A stretch of 64,000 nucleotides of DNA from Tribonema minus (taxonomy: Eukaryota > Sar > Xanthophyceae > Tribonematales > Tribonemataceae), in the NCBI GenBank assembly GCA_017506865.1, contig JAFCMP010000124.1, positions 1,178,001-1,242,000 on the forward strand, given 5' to 3'. Shown here one piece after another: positions 52,620-63,995 of the stretch. Each line of letters opens with the position of its first letter. The first letter of the stretch is position 1. Below the pieces are notes generated by a model, which was not told the DNA's origin, did no database searches, and worked only from the letters and a program-made list of their open reading frames with translations. A program made the position numbers and the translations under genes.

Positions 52620-53585
52620 CTGGGGACAGTCTTCTGCTGCGGTTGCCATCGGCGGATGCCACTGCCTGGGGAGTAGGTGAGTTCCGCCAAGACGACCATG
52701 TCTTTTTACTGCTTCAGTGGAAGTCTTGGGAGGACAGTGGGATGTTGTAGCAGGAACAGCAGACAGATGCTTACACAGGTGCCAGCGCTGCACAATGACA
52801 GAGTGAACCACCATGAAATGACATCATTGAGAATGACATTGTGAGTTTCCCCCCTCGTGATGACCGCCTCAACGCGTGGCAACTTTCGCTTTTGCCGCCG
52901 CAGTAGGTGGACTATTCATGTGCTTGCCACCGCCTTTGCATCAGCAAGGCTTTTGACATCAACAGATCCATGTAGATGCAGTCAAGTATGTACTGGCCTG
53001 CAAACAAACATACTTACCTAAGCACCCACTTCCACTGCATTTTACATTCTCGGTTGCTGATTTTCTATTTTGTCGCAAGCTGACTCAGCACGCCTTGTTG
53101 CCCCTGCCTTTTGTTGTCCTCTGCCGCCACGAACATCTCCGATGTGCCGACTCCAGAACGCACCTGTATTACATCTCCCAACCCACCCTCTGAGCCTCAC
53201 ACACAAGCACGTGGGCTCTGCCAGCCAGCACCGCCACTAACTCAAGCATCACTTTGGCATCAGACGGGTAGAACAGCCAGCAACCAAGGGACTTAATACA
53301 GTTACAGCAGGTCTGGTGTAATTTCAAAGAGCGTGTCGAGCTGCGCAGTGTCACAAAGGAGTGTCAGTGCCGAACAATAACGGTCAAAAGCCTTCAGAAC
53401 TCAGACCAGTGACTCTCGCAGTGAATGATTGAAGTCCAAGGGCGGCAGCATCGCGGTGTGTTGTGAAGTTGTGTAGATGTGCAAACGTTGCTTTGACCGT
53501 GCCTTTCTTGCGTATCGCACGCATTAGTACCATATTGGCGGTGTGTATGGTGGGCCCTGACATTGCGGCACCACTTCTCGGGCCC
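52620..53585. other. No recognisable gene
   Basis: There are short frames only, with no splice-flanked exon and no repeat shared within the window until the duplicated block that begins near 53590. Confidence 0.4.
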
Positions 53586-53589
53586 CCGC

Positions 53590-54640
53590 CTTCCTGAGCC
53601 TGGGACTATTCTGCAGTAGACTTGATGATACAAGAGCAGGGGCGGAGGCGGATGGGCAAATGACTATATGCGTGACTTTTCAGCGTGGTCAAGTGCGATG
53701 CTTGTGCTGCCTCACTGTTTGGTTGCAATTCATGTCAGCAGGGGGGTAGAGTGAGTGCCATTGAAATGACACATGAAGCTTTCAATCTTGCAGAGTGCCT
53801 TTGAATTGACACATGAAGCTTTCAATTGTGCAGATAACAAAGTACACAATGACCATGCTCTGGTTGTGTGTGGCTTGTTCAGCTGCAGCAAGCTCAGTCA
53901 GTTGTTGCAACAATAAGCGTTCTTCTTGGCTACTGCTTTTCAAAGTGCTTTGAAGTATGGTGCTAATGTCTGTGAAATCTGCCTCCCCAACGCAGCCACA
54001 CAATGCAATGCCTGGTGTGAACAGTGCTGCAGTCAATGCCTCACCTTTTTAGCTGACATCACAAGTGTGCCTTTTGACAAGGATGGCTTTGACAAAGCGG
54101 TGCACACGTGGAGTGAATTCCTCAAGGCCTAGTGGGGGCCAGATGTTGAGTGCTTTACGTGGCCATGTCACATGTACATTGGACTACGCTGCGCCCAAAA
54201 GCGCGGAGACTGGTGCGCCAAAACATCTCAACAGTCGAGCTCCGCCCGTGTGCGTCATGATGCGCTTCAATATTTCTTGTGCCAGCAACAATCTCAGGTC
54301 AGTGAGAATTTGACGCTCGGCGTACTGGCCTTGCAGCACGTGCGCCCCCCCCCCCCCATTTGAGTGCAATACTGGAATGCCCACCGCTTGAACAAAGAAT
54401 TTTTTGCGCTTGATCAGGCGCGCCCGTATGACTCCCGCACCGATGGCACCAAGATCCATGATGACGTCAAATGCTGGGGTGGCGCTTGCTCCTCCCGTGC
54501 ACCAGCAGCTGGGCCCATTTCACATTCAGCAGCGTCTGTTACACCCATCAGGATGAGCTTGCTGTGGATGCATATACGCTTGTGTCCAGCACTATTTGTC
54601 CTTGTTATACTATACACTGTTGCAGTGCATAATTGATGTA
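53590..54640. repeat. Segmental duplication, copy 1 (direct; copy 2 at 63050-64000)
   Basis: About 1 kb is shared in direct orientation with 63050-64000, including ATTCTGCAGTAGAC, GTGCGATGCTTGTGCTGC, GCAGATGNACAATGAC, CAGTTGTTGCAACA, GAACAGTGCTGCAGTCAAT and the LINE-derived end. Divergence is moderate, with several indels. The block contains an exon-like plus-strand piece after a TTGTTCAG acceptor (LQQAQSVVATISVLL) that in copy 2 continues into a Cys-rich frame. An antisense LINE end occupies its right half. Confidence 0.7.
54184..54620 (-). mobile_element. LINE C-terminal fragment, antisense, copy 1
   Basis: On the minus strand, two overlapping frames resemble the end of the intact LINE protein: HLTSSWILVPSVRESYGRA (LINE TLTSSWAFVPFVQESYGRL) and ERQILTDLRLLLAQEILKRI followed by GARLLRCFGAPVSALLG (LINE KRQIHIELSISLARELAERV, GARMLGCVAAPVSKLLG). 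A frame break and a C-run insertion separate them. The sequence following the protein end differs from the 17-21 kb element, so this is another subfamily. Confidence 0.75.
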
Positions 54641-55021
54641 GTTAGGGGGACCAAACCCTAGTTGCAGGGCAACAAGTTCAAGTTCAAGGCGTTGCAGGGA
54701 TGGCACTGGCCATCTGCATTGCCGCCAGCCGGACAGCATGTAGTATTCTCGGAAGGTGGTGAACCACTTGCAGATGGCCATTAGAGTGGCCCTTAAAACG
54801 TCGTTCTGAAATCTCGTCCATGTGTAGTTCCAACAAGGCAGCATTCTCATGGCTGTCGCAGCCGGGCACCCCCCCTTCAAAGGATTTGAAAAAAAAACGC
54901 TTGAAGTTGACGTAAATTGAACCTCGTTAGCAACCCACCGAGCTTGACAGCACTTCGCTAATCAGCGAGGCTGTTGTACAGCTTTGATCAGACTCACTCA
55001 TCACCGGCCATCGCCCAGGCC

Positions 55022-58000
55022 ATGAGCTCAAAGGTAAGTCCGTGGATCCAGACCACCCAGATCAATGACCGCTTCTGTGAGGACCGTTATGTAAAAGATG
55101 GCCGCCTAGGCGAGGCACGCACGATGTTTAGGATGCTAGGCGACGAATATAGCTAGAATATTATCATAGAGTCGTTCTCTGTTATTGCTAGCGCATGGGC
55201 TGCGATTTCGCGATGCAGGTAACTTCAAGCTCACCTTGCAATTTTGCTGCCCATGCCCCCTTGGACAGAAGCACAAATGCGACGGGACCTCGGGCGGCGA
55301 CGGCAAAGGGAGCAGCGGGCAGGGAGGCGCGCCAAACAGCACTCCTGTGGTCAGTACATAGCGCAGTACGCATGCGTTACAACACTGGATGTGTAGATGT
55401 ACTCGATCAAAAGTCTCGGAGAATGCAGCGAACTCCCACACATTTGCAGGCATTCAGACTTTATTCCGCATATGCTGGAGAAGGAACTCGACGCTGACCA
55501 CTCCTAGCAGCTTCATCTGTGCGATTTTGCGGTCAACTTTTGATGTTTTAGTGCTGTGGCTGATGCTCTTGGCATCAGGGGATGAGAAGGAGTACAGAAT
55601 GTTTCCTCACCAAGTACTGCCAGGAAAGCTCAGGAGCAATGTGGCTGCAACGTACGCGTCCTCTGCAGCGCTGAGTGCAAACTACTCATCCAACTAATTG
55701 AGTTACAGTATTATGTATGGCGTCTACATTAGCAGATCCTTGAGGTGCGTCCAGCGTGCCTACACTCTCAGAAGCTTCACTGATAAGTAGCTGATAACTA
55801 GAGACTTGACGTGCTTACAGTCCTGAAAAAGGGTGATTTTAGCACTATTGCTCACTCCGTAAACGCGTTGACTACAGCACGCACAAGCCCCAGATATAAA
55901 TCCTCGGTCCCCCACGGACCGTGCATCTGAACATCAAGGCGCGTCAGTTTGCGCGTGCAAAGCATCAGATCCGCACACATTTGAACAGTCAATATGTGCA
56001 CAACAGGGCCGGCGCCAGCTGCATCAACGACAGCCACATTGACTTCGATGAAGTGTTATGCCTCGCCAACACTACGCGTTGATGCAATAGTCATGTGCTC
56101 ACAGCGCGACGCTTTTGACGCTCACCTCACACGACCCCTACATACTAGCAGTACGTCATGATTTGCCTTGCAGCTACAGCGCCGAGAATCAATACTTGCA
56201 CGCTGCAGACCTTACTTCAAGTCTCTGCGTCACCTGAACCACGCACGTGCGGTATGCATTTCCTCCAAATGAGCACACACAGGTGATGGTTTTTCAGATG
56301 CGCACGCAGATGCCGTACTTTCACATGCTCGATTACATTACATGGCCTTGTTTACGGCGGCTTGAATGGCGTGGTTGCACCTGAACCATACATGGCTGGC
56401 CCGCTTACTGCCCGTGGATGCAGGTCTCGGGATCCCGCGTGCACATATCGGGGCTGCAGCCATATGCGACGGAGGAGCAGCTCGGAGGTCGTTTTGGTCG
56501 ATTTGCGCAGCGTGGTCCGGCGGCTGTTGAAATCAGCAGGTGAAGAATCAGCAACGCGCTCGTACGACATCGCATGGTATCTGTGTGTGATTATACAATT
56601 ATCGCCGACAAAGTTGGTTTTGTGCGATGCGGAATGCCGCACAGTACAGGTGCACTTATAGCAACCAACCTGCACTTGCTTCAATGCTAGCTACCATTCG
56701 AAAAACGCAGCCGCATTGACTGCGTGTCTAAGTGGCAATAGACGCTTTGCAGGCAAATGCTACGCTTCGGTCAGGCTGTTTACGACGCTGTGGAAATTCG
56801 TTCAGTGTTCAAACTGAACCAGCCACAAAATGTCACTTGTGTATTCTGTTAACAAGGAAATGGGTATGATGCGCGTCCCGGGCGGGGGGGACAGAGGGGG
56901 TACCCCGGGTAATACAAGCAGTTTCTCGCTGCAGCTACCAAGCGAAGTGGTCGTGCATGCATACTCCTATGAAACCACAAGTCATTAGCAAAAATGTCCA
57001 CTGAATGACTCGGTTTGACACACACTTGAAGTAGGCGCCCTTTTCTCTTTGCTGCAGCACACGCATGTGTACATGCCGTGCATCGCAGTTGCCTGCGCAT
57101 CACTGCCGGAGCTACAATGCTATCAAACACACTTGAATTGAAGTCACTCGTCTTATGAAGCTACTGTGCACGCAGCCAAACTGAGGCGGTTCCTTGCATT
57201 GATGTTATGGCCCCCTTCGCCTCCACACACCCATGTTGTACCTTTGAGGTATGTGTGCCCCCGTGATGCAGAGTTGCTGTGGTCTTGCTTTCTGTGACAG
57301 GGATTTCAAGGGGGACTGTGACGGCAGCGCCACCATCATCTTTCAAACGGCGCAGGAGGCCATAAGCGCAATCCAGGCTCTCAAGGACGTTGAATTTGAT
57401 GGAGGTAAGGCTTGCTACGCGCAGAGGTTGATAGTGTGCATTGAGCCATGTGCAATCATTGACAGTGCCCAGATGCAAACGTCTGGTCTGTCTCAAGCCA
57501 CCGCAACTTCAGCAATGATGCAGTTGAAGTTCAGACGCACGTGTTCGCAACGCATATGTGTGAAGTAGTTTCATACCAGCTTGCACCGTACTCCAGCCTG
57601 CTGATCTTCTACATGAGCAGTCGCTGTCAAACACCATTTGCGCAGAACCGCACTGGGCTGGGCAATCCTGGAGAACATCTGTGACAGCGGGCGGCAGCAG
57701 TGCTCAAGCGACATTGCGTGCAGTGCACGACTGCACTCGGAAGTCCACAACAGCAGCGTCAGCTGAACTGTGTTCACCCAATACTCTTGACAACAGTAGC
57801 CGAGGCAACCGCTCACCAAGTGCTCAGTGGCAGCGCTCCACACAAGAGCTTTCCCACGCTAATAACTTCCGCCCTCAGCCAACATTGTAACTCAAACCCT
57901 AACCATTCATTCAACCTGGCCCTAACCCTCAACCGAAGTTATGTAACACGCCCGGCGAGCCCTCAGCAACGCTTACTGAACAGGCTGACATCTGTGAAAA

Positions 58001-61000
58001 GCTGCATCGCTCGTCCTGTATGTGCATGTCAGCGCACAGGAATTTATATGATAGCAGCAGCGTGCGGTGAGTACGGGTTGTCGAACATATGTACCTTGAA
58101 GTAGTGCTGGTGAATTATTGATTTGATGAACGGCTGCCTGCTTGCCTTGCTCCCCAGCTATCGTGTGATCAGAAATGCATGACAGCAGTGCCGGTCATAC
58201 GCTCGAGCCAAAAGACCTCATGGCCTCATGTCACTCTGTGCATACACCCTCACCGCCGTGATGTCTAGGACAGGTTACCTTTGTCGTTTATTCCTCATAC
58301 AGCGCCGCGGCTGCAACGACTTCATTTCAAGGACAGCAGAAACTGTGCCGTAGGTCCACAAGAGCGACTGGGCCCGGCCGCCACCGCTTCCATTGTGCCA
58401 TAGACTTTCAAACAACCTTGCCTGTGCGGTAGGAGTATGTTTCTACTGCTGCTGTACATTCGTGTTGCATGATACGTCATGTTGTTATGTTATGAGCAAT
58501 TTTTGCTGGGGTTGAGAGAGTTTGCTGGTCGTGGCACCTTTATCTGACATGATTGGTCGTTGCACTGCCCTCTGCTGGTTTCTCTACCTCCGCTGTGCAG
58601 CCCGGTTGACGATGTGTCGGCTGGACGCACAGGGTGGCCTCGCATCGGTAAGTGCCACATGTTTTGCTCGAACAGCAGGCCGTGGTTTAACTCTATGTAC
58701 TATACATTTCACACACTTCTTTTATCTCACGCTCTGAGCGAGAATTAATGAAGTACGCAGTTCACAAACGTGTCTATTCTTTGGAAGCACAAAGATGCCA
58801 GCAGTGTGCCTGAGGTCGAGGGTGCATTCCTGTGTACGTGCTGCCAAGTACTGAGTCGTTTCCTACAGAGTCCACTGTAGACGGTGCATGGAACATCTAG
58901 GGCCAGCCATCAAGGTATGGTCGCTATTAGGACTAGGGTTGGGCGAGCTATAAAGCAGTTGCTGAACACTTGTGCCGCACAATACCATGATTTTGTTTGG
59001 AAGGTAAAGTGAGGTTAGCAGCTAGGGTTAAGGTGGGCTACCAGAACAGTTCGTTCACCCATGGTGCGGCGACAGGGTGAGTTTTTAGGGATCCGGTTCA
59101 AAATCTATGACCCAAGCTCGAAGTTCTGAATGTACAAGCTTATGCAGTAGTGCAGTGCTGGGCTTGCTCGACATTACTTTTTAGTCTCTTGCAGCACTCT
59201 GATTTTTCTTGGCGCTGAATGCTGCAATAGCAAGTATACGACAGGGGCAGAACAAGTAGTTGAAGCATGTCCTTATACACGGAGTGGAGGTATGCACAAA
59301 TTCTGAACCTGAGAATCGGTGCACTAAGGGCACCGTGAAAACCGCTTGCACACATGCCCACATGCTGGAAGATGCAGTCTCTTCCACAGGCTGATATGCT
59401 CCTACTTCATCGCGATTGGCGCTCAGATGCACATTACATTTCAAATAATCAAGCATGACCCAAGAGTTACTACAGCAGCTGCTTCCTCTAAATCTCTGCC
59501 CTAACTTATCAAGTTGTTGAGCTTAAGAGGTGCTGCGCCCTGACAGAGCGAGCTGCAGCAGCTTTTGGCATGTTGAACTTGAACGAGCCTAACACGTATG
59601 CACAGGTGCTGCATCTTGCTGTTGCTACTAGTTCATACTAGGCTGCTGCGTTGACGCAAACTTTTTGATTGCATAGGCAACCCGGCCTCCCTTGGGCCTT
59701 CATGAATACAGGTTCACAAGTATCTAGTACATGCAGCGCTTCACATGTCACTCATCCTCCCAATGGTTCAATCATCTCCGTTTCTGATCTAGCAGGCCCC
59801 TGCAATACCAGTTGTCAGTACTGCTGTCGACTCTGTGCCGCTACCTGCATCGCCAGCACCCGCTGATGGCGGTGCCGCATCTGCTTCGGTAAGTACATAG
59901 CAATGACATGTTGAAGAAGACATGCAGCATGGCTCCAATTCCTACATACTTCTATAAGCACATGAATCCGCGTGGCTCCAAGTCCTACATATAAGCACAC
60001 AAATCCACCACCTACTGGCTAAACTTGCATAGCTCTTAATGCACTTCTGGCAAAGCCTTCATTAGCCCGCAACAGCAGCGCGGTGTTACTTCTGCTTCTG
60101 CAAAGCTCTATTGCTTGTTGAGCTTGCCTGCATGAAAGGACCGTTTTGCATGTAAACGCATGCCTTGAAGGTTGATTGGTAGCTGGCACCAAACCTTGAG
60201 CCTCTTTGGCGTACTTGCATCGGCCATTGGTCCACTTGGTGCCAAGCTCGCCAGGGCTAAGGCTAGTCATGAGATGGGCAGTGCCAGTCAACTCATGCTA
60301 CGTTTCTCTCACCGACTGCACCATCCAAGTACTTTATTTAAAATATTGCATTAACAATGTACTGAGCAGAATACTGAGCATCGGCGTGCAATTAATGTTG
60401 TTCATCGCACGATGTCATTTGGGCTCTATCACAGAGACCTGCGGCGGCACCGTGCCCAGAACTGTCGGACGTGGCGCGGCAGGCAAGCCGCTACGGTAGC
60501 AGCGCACCAGGCAGCGCAGCTCGTCCAAGCACAGGTTTCGGCGATCGCCGCTGCGGAGTACCGCGCTGAACAGGACCGAGCGTGCGTGCACCAGGCTGAC
60601 CAGGCCTTCCAGCAGAGCTCCGACGCCGCGACACAGGCCCAGTACACCTTGTTCAGCGGCCTCATGGATTACTGCAGCGATGCTTTTATACTGGCCCGCG
60701 CAGCTCAGCAGGAGGTGAGAAACAGCATAGGCTGCTGAGAAGTTGTCAATGAGTAAGAGAGTGCGGTATGCATGCGCGAGCCGTCCGATTCATGCAGCGA
60801 GCAGCGTTGTCAGCCGCCGTCATTATGTCATGATGTTGATGTGACGTTGGTGGAGCGCTACCACCTTCGGGATTATGACTGTGATCACAGTACTGAGCAT
60901 GCTCTCATATCCATGCAGTCATGTGCGCAACTTGGGCACTGCATGTGATGCTGTGCTTGTAAAAAACCCACTTTGAACCATGTGGACATACATAGCTTAC

Positions 61001-61454
61001 ATGTGTTCAGGTGTCAAGTCTGCACTGATCAACTGCAACCCCTCTCGTCCACGAGCAGTCTGGCATGACCTCACATTTTTGCACTTTGCACTGCGTACAT
61101 TTTTTGTCCGACAGGCACACAACCCGACGGGCGCTAGCCGGCCGATCGTCCCGACGACGAATGAACGCGCGCTGCGGACCATGGAAGATCGGCTGAACTC
61201 GATGTTGGCGGCCTCCCACTGCTGCTTGGAACGAGCGCAGCAACAACTTCAATGCGTTGATGGCAGTAGCGCAACAAGCCGTGGCCACGACGCAGTCCCT
61301 GGGCATTGCGGCCACAGCGGGCTGGGATGCGATCGCCCAGCAGCAGGCTCAGAACGCCGCAGCCGCCGATGGTGAGAGTGCCACTCAGGCAGCCGCCGAT
61401 GCTGCGGATTGTGCCAACAAGCGCGCCCGCCTTTCGGCTAGTGACCGCTCGTGA
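55022..61454 (+). CDS. Gene B: RRM plus coiled-coil protein, paralogue of gene A
   Basis: Exon candidates: 55022-55033 (ATG AGC TCA AAG / GTAAGT, tentative); 56174-56251 (phase 0-0, LQRRESILARCRPYFKSLRH); 56424-56539 and 57301-57404 (RRM halves); 57688 onward (Ser/Ala/Thr-rich, starts AGGSSAQAT in phase 1, open to a TAA at 57890); 59796-59888 (APAIPVVSTAVDSVPLPASP, phase 0-0); 60435-60714 (coiled coil); and 61115-61454 (coiled coil and stop). Domain order and intron phases match gene A; RNA binding is inferred. The last two exons are 280 and 340 nt, each one base out of frame if entered in phase 0, so they contain a one-base break. Whether the RRM part (ending at 57890) and the coiled-coil part are one transcript is not proven. 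A LINE 3' fragment lies in the intron before 59796. Confidence 0.5.
55852..56040 (-). CDS. Unidentified minus-strand exon candidate
   Basis: A minus-strand frame ending in TGA at 55852 reads VAVVDAAGAGPVVHILTVQM, LMLCTRKLTRLDVQMHGPWG and EDLYLGLVRAVVNAFTE. Its residue mix is balanced, unlike the low-complexity shadow frames around it. A CGAAG acceptor-like site lies just upstream on the minus strand, with a weak pyrimidine tract. It is antisense to the putative first intron of gene B. I recognise no family. Confidence 0.3.
   Translation of the reverse strand, partial: NVAVVDAAGAGPVVHILTVQMCADLMLCTRKLTRLDVQMHGPWGTEDLYLGLVRAVVNAFTE
56424..57404 (+). CDS. RRM domain of gene B, split by an intron
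   Basis: Exon 56424-56539 (116 nt; GATGCAG acceptor, AGCAG/GTGAAG donor) encodes SRVHISGLQPYATEEQLGGR (RNP2-like strand 1 and helix 1) and GPAAVEISR. Exon 57301-57404 (104 nt; TGTGACAG acceptor, GGAG/GTAAGG donor) encodes GSATIIFQTAQEAISAIQAL, RNP1-like strand 3 and helix 2. The phase-2 intron sits at the same place in the fold as in gene A, and the 104-nt exon length is identical. The RNP1 aromatic positions are again Ser/Ala instead of Phe/Tyr. Confidence 0.75.
59638..59722 (+). mobile_element. LINE 3'-UTR fragment
   Basis: About 80 bp match 21087-21155 of the intact LINE: CTAGGCTGCTGCGTTGACGC, TTGATTGCATAGGCAACC and GGCCTCCCTTGGGCCTT, with a handful of differences. It begins at the LINE stop codon and ends before the tail hairpin, so it is a truncated piece. 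It lies in the intron before gene B exon 59796. Confidence 0.85.
60435..60714 (+). CDS. Coiled-coil exon of gene B
   Basis: The exon has a TATCACAG acceptor and a CAGGAG/GTGAGA donor. The coding-like frame reads RPAAAPCPELSDVARQA at first, then, one base out of step, AAQLVQAQVSAIAAAEYRAE, CVHQADQAFQQSSDAATQAQ and FILARAAQQE. The second part aligns with gene A 45292-45822 (VISAQVLYIAAADQR, LLQQADRRFQRRMAAV). The 280-nt length confirms the one-base excess between two phase-0 splice sites. It is decayed or contains a sequencing error. Confidence 0.55.
61115..61454 (+). CDS. Terminal exon of gene B
   Basis: After a TTTTTTGTCCGACAG acceptor the phase-0 frame reads PTGASRPIVPTTNERALRTM and EDRLNSMLAASH. 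From about 61235 the convincing frame is one base away: NALMAVAQQAVATTQSLGIA, AIAQQQAQNAAAADGESATQ and CANKRARLSAS, ending TGA at 61454. The tail is an Ala/Gln-rich helix with a short basic end. Upstream, the second frame is closed by a TGA near 61193, so the change must fall between there and 61240. Confidence 0.5.
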
Positions 61455-61860
61455 CAGCCGTGATGCTGGTGGCAGCAGGTGACAGCGGAAGGGCCAAATG
61501 CGGAAGCAGTGGCAACGGCGGCGGTGTCATGGTGGTAGCAAAGACTGCCTATGACCAATAGTGACGGCGGCAGAACTGATGACGGCGACAGTGGTGCGTT
61601 CGGCGGCAGCAGTGATTGTGGTGACTGCGATGGGCAACAGGAACAGCGGCAGTAACTTAACGGCGATGGTGACAGCAGCGTTTGCGGCAGTAGCGGTTAG
61701 CGGCAGCGGTGACTCCAGCGGGCGATGGTGGCAGCGGCAACAATCATGTCATTGTGGTGACATGGCGGCGGCGGCGGTGGCGGTAGTGGTAGCGGCTGAG
61801 AGGCTCCACCCAGCACCATGCGTAGCTCTCTTCGGTGTGATCAAGGCTCATGTAGTATGA
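61455..61860 (+). pseudogene. Decayed Gly/Ser/Asp-rich module downstream of gene B
   Basis: Repeated GGCGGCAG, GACAGC and GGCAACGGCGGCGG units resemble the Gly/Ser/Asp exons of gene A (for example 44427-44804), but no frame stays open beyond about 100 codons, and stops interrupt the Gly/Ser frame. It lies just after the gene B stop. It may be an extra, dead copy of the module. Confidence 0.4.
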
Positions 61861-62825
61861 AGTAGCGGACGTCTCATGTTCCCACTTCACTGCGCAGCTC
61901 GCACCCCTTCTCGCTGCCCCTCCTCCCTGGGTCTCAGCAGCAGACAAAAAAGAAGTGGGTTCAAGGCTTTGCCTGCATGTGTTGCTGCTTGGGACTGATG
62001 CAAGAAGTACGCCAGTCACCGCAGCGCATGGCTGGGCATTGGTTGTGTTTGGGATGTACTTTTGTCACAGATTGACACTTGAAATACGTTCAGCAACCAA
62101 TACTTGGCACAGGTTTTGGCATCATCAATCTTCAGATGCCAGAGAGTTGCCTGTTCTTCTGTCTCTCTGCATCTGCAAACGCAAGCCCTTTAGTTGTTGC
62201 TGACCGTTGCTTGCTTGCTGGCTTGACTAGCGACTGTTTGTGTCGCCATGATGAATTTGCACGAGTTGTGCGGCCCTGCAGGCACACTTCACAAAACCGC
62301 ATGCAACTGAGAGGGGGCCTGCGCACTTGAGTGCATTGGCTGCGCACCGTCTGTGGTGATGATACGTACGATGTGCAAGCTTGCGCAAGCTCCTGTTGGG
62401 CGAGCAGAGCGGCATGAGGGCAATCACAGTGATGTGTCGGCAGGCATCAGGTATTGCAAGTACGTGAGAGTGTGGACGTCTGCATACTGTTGACCTGACG
62501 ATGCTGGGCGAGGGTATATCATATGCAACTTAGATAGGTAAGGGCGCAGCATATGCGACCGCGTTGTCATGAGCCGGCCACGAAAACACATGCCATGTAA
62601 TACTATGACACTGAGTCTCTGACCACGCTGCACTGACACTGTCATGAGACCTTGAGATCAGCAGCGCGCAAACGATGTTGCTTGCGGTATGCACGCACAA
62701 CCTCAATGCCGTCCTGACCAAAAACTGCAGCTCAATCGATAGCGTGATGACCGCTGCGCACTTGACAAAGCGCAGGAGCAGCTACCCACAACATGACATC
62801 TGAACTTCAATGCACGAACTCTAGA

Positions 62826-62903
62826 GTACACTTGGCAGTGATACAGCGTGCTCAAAATGATCAGACACTTGGCAGTGATACAGCGTGCTCAGAATGATCA
62901 GAC
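62826..62903 (+). repeat. 39-bp tandem duplication
   Basis: ACACTTGGCAGTGATACAGC, continuing to ATGATCAG, occurs twice head to tail, with one A/G difference in the middle. It is a recent slippage or unequal-exchange product. Confidence 0.85.
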
Positions 62904-63299
62904 AGGCCTGCGTGATGCCAACCTTCATGAGATTTGCGCAGCAGATCTATAGTGCATTTGCAAGGTGCACCCTGAATTTGTCTGTAATTTCTTACCCCTG
63001 CGGAACTGGGGATTCATCCCTCCAAGCGACTCTCTTTTGGTCCCGCCCGCCTATTCACGTCTGGAATTGTTCTGCAGTAGACCTGGTGATAGAAAGCAGG
63101 GGGACGGTGGTTGGGCAAATTACTACTTCGAAGTACATGCGTGACTCTCACAGGGTGGTCATGTGCGATGCTTGTGCTGCTTCATTTGTGGCTGTGTTCA
63201 TGCCTTTTTAGATTGCTCATCACAAGGACGTAGAGTGACACATGAACTTGTCAATGTTGCAGATGCACAATGACTGTGCTCTGGTTGTGGCTTGTTTCA

Positions 63300-63441
63300 G
63301 CTACAGCAGGCTCAGGCAGTTGTTGCAACACCAAGTGCAGTTCTCGCTGACTGCACTTCAAAATGCTTTGAGTGCGGTGCTAATGTCTGTGAAATCTGCC
63401 TCCACAATGCATGCCACACAATGCAGTGCCTGGTGTGAACA
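63300..63441 (+). CDS. Cys-rich terminal exon candidate
   Basis: After a GCTTGTTTCAG acceptor the phase-0 frame reads LQQAQAVVATPSAVLADCTS then KCFECGANVCEICLHNACHT and MQCLV to a TGA. The spacing Cx2Cx4Cx2Cx4CHx4C suggests a small zinc-binding tail, although it matches no family I can name. In the duplicate at 53880 the same acceptor and LQQAQ start are present, but the Cys part is out of frame. The preceding exons are unknown. Confidence 0.4.
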
Positions 63442-63654
63442 GTGCTGCAGTCAATCCCTCAGCTTTTTAGCTGAGATCACAAGTGTGCGTTTTTGACATG
63501 GATGGCTTTGACAAAGCGGTGCACACGTGGAGTGAAGTCCTCAAGGCCTAGTGGAGGCCAGATGTTGAGTGCGTTACGCGGCCATGTCACATGTACGATA
63601 GACTGCGCTGCGCCCCCAAAGCGCGGAGACTGGTGCTGCAACTCATCTAAGCAG

Positions 63655-63995
63655 TCAAGCTCCGCCCGTGTACGCCATGATGCGCTTCAACATTTCTTGT
63701 GCCAGCAACAATCTCAGGTCAGTAAGAATTTGACGCTCGGCGTACTGGCCTTGCAGCACGTGCGCCCATTTGAGTGCAATACTGGAATGCCCACCGCTTG
63801 AACAAAAGAATTTTTTGCGCTTGATCAGGCGCGCCCGTATGACTCCCGCACCGATGGCACCAAGATCCATGATGACGTCAAATGCTGAGGTGGCGCTTGC
63901 TCCTCTTGTGCACCGGCAGCATGGGCCCATTTCACATTCAGCAGGGATGAGCTTGCTGTGGAAGCATATACGCTTGTGTCCAGCACTATCCGTCC
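63655..63995 (-). mobile_element. LINE C-terminal fragment, antisense, copy 2
   Basis: The minus strand encodes YAERQILTDLRLLLAQEMLK and RIMAYTGGA, like the LINE end (KRQIHIELSISLARELAERV, MAYTRGARML), and upstream TSAFDVIMDLGAIGAGVIRA in a shifted frame. It is nearly the same as the fragment at 54184-54620 and was copied with the duplicated block, not inserted independently. Confidence 0.75.
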
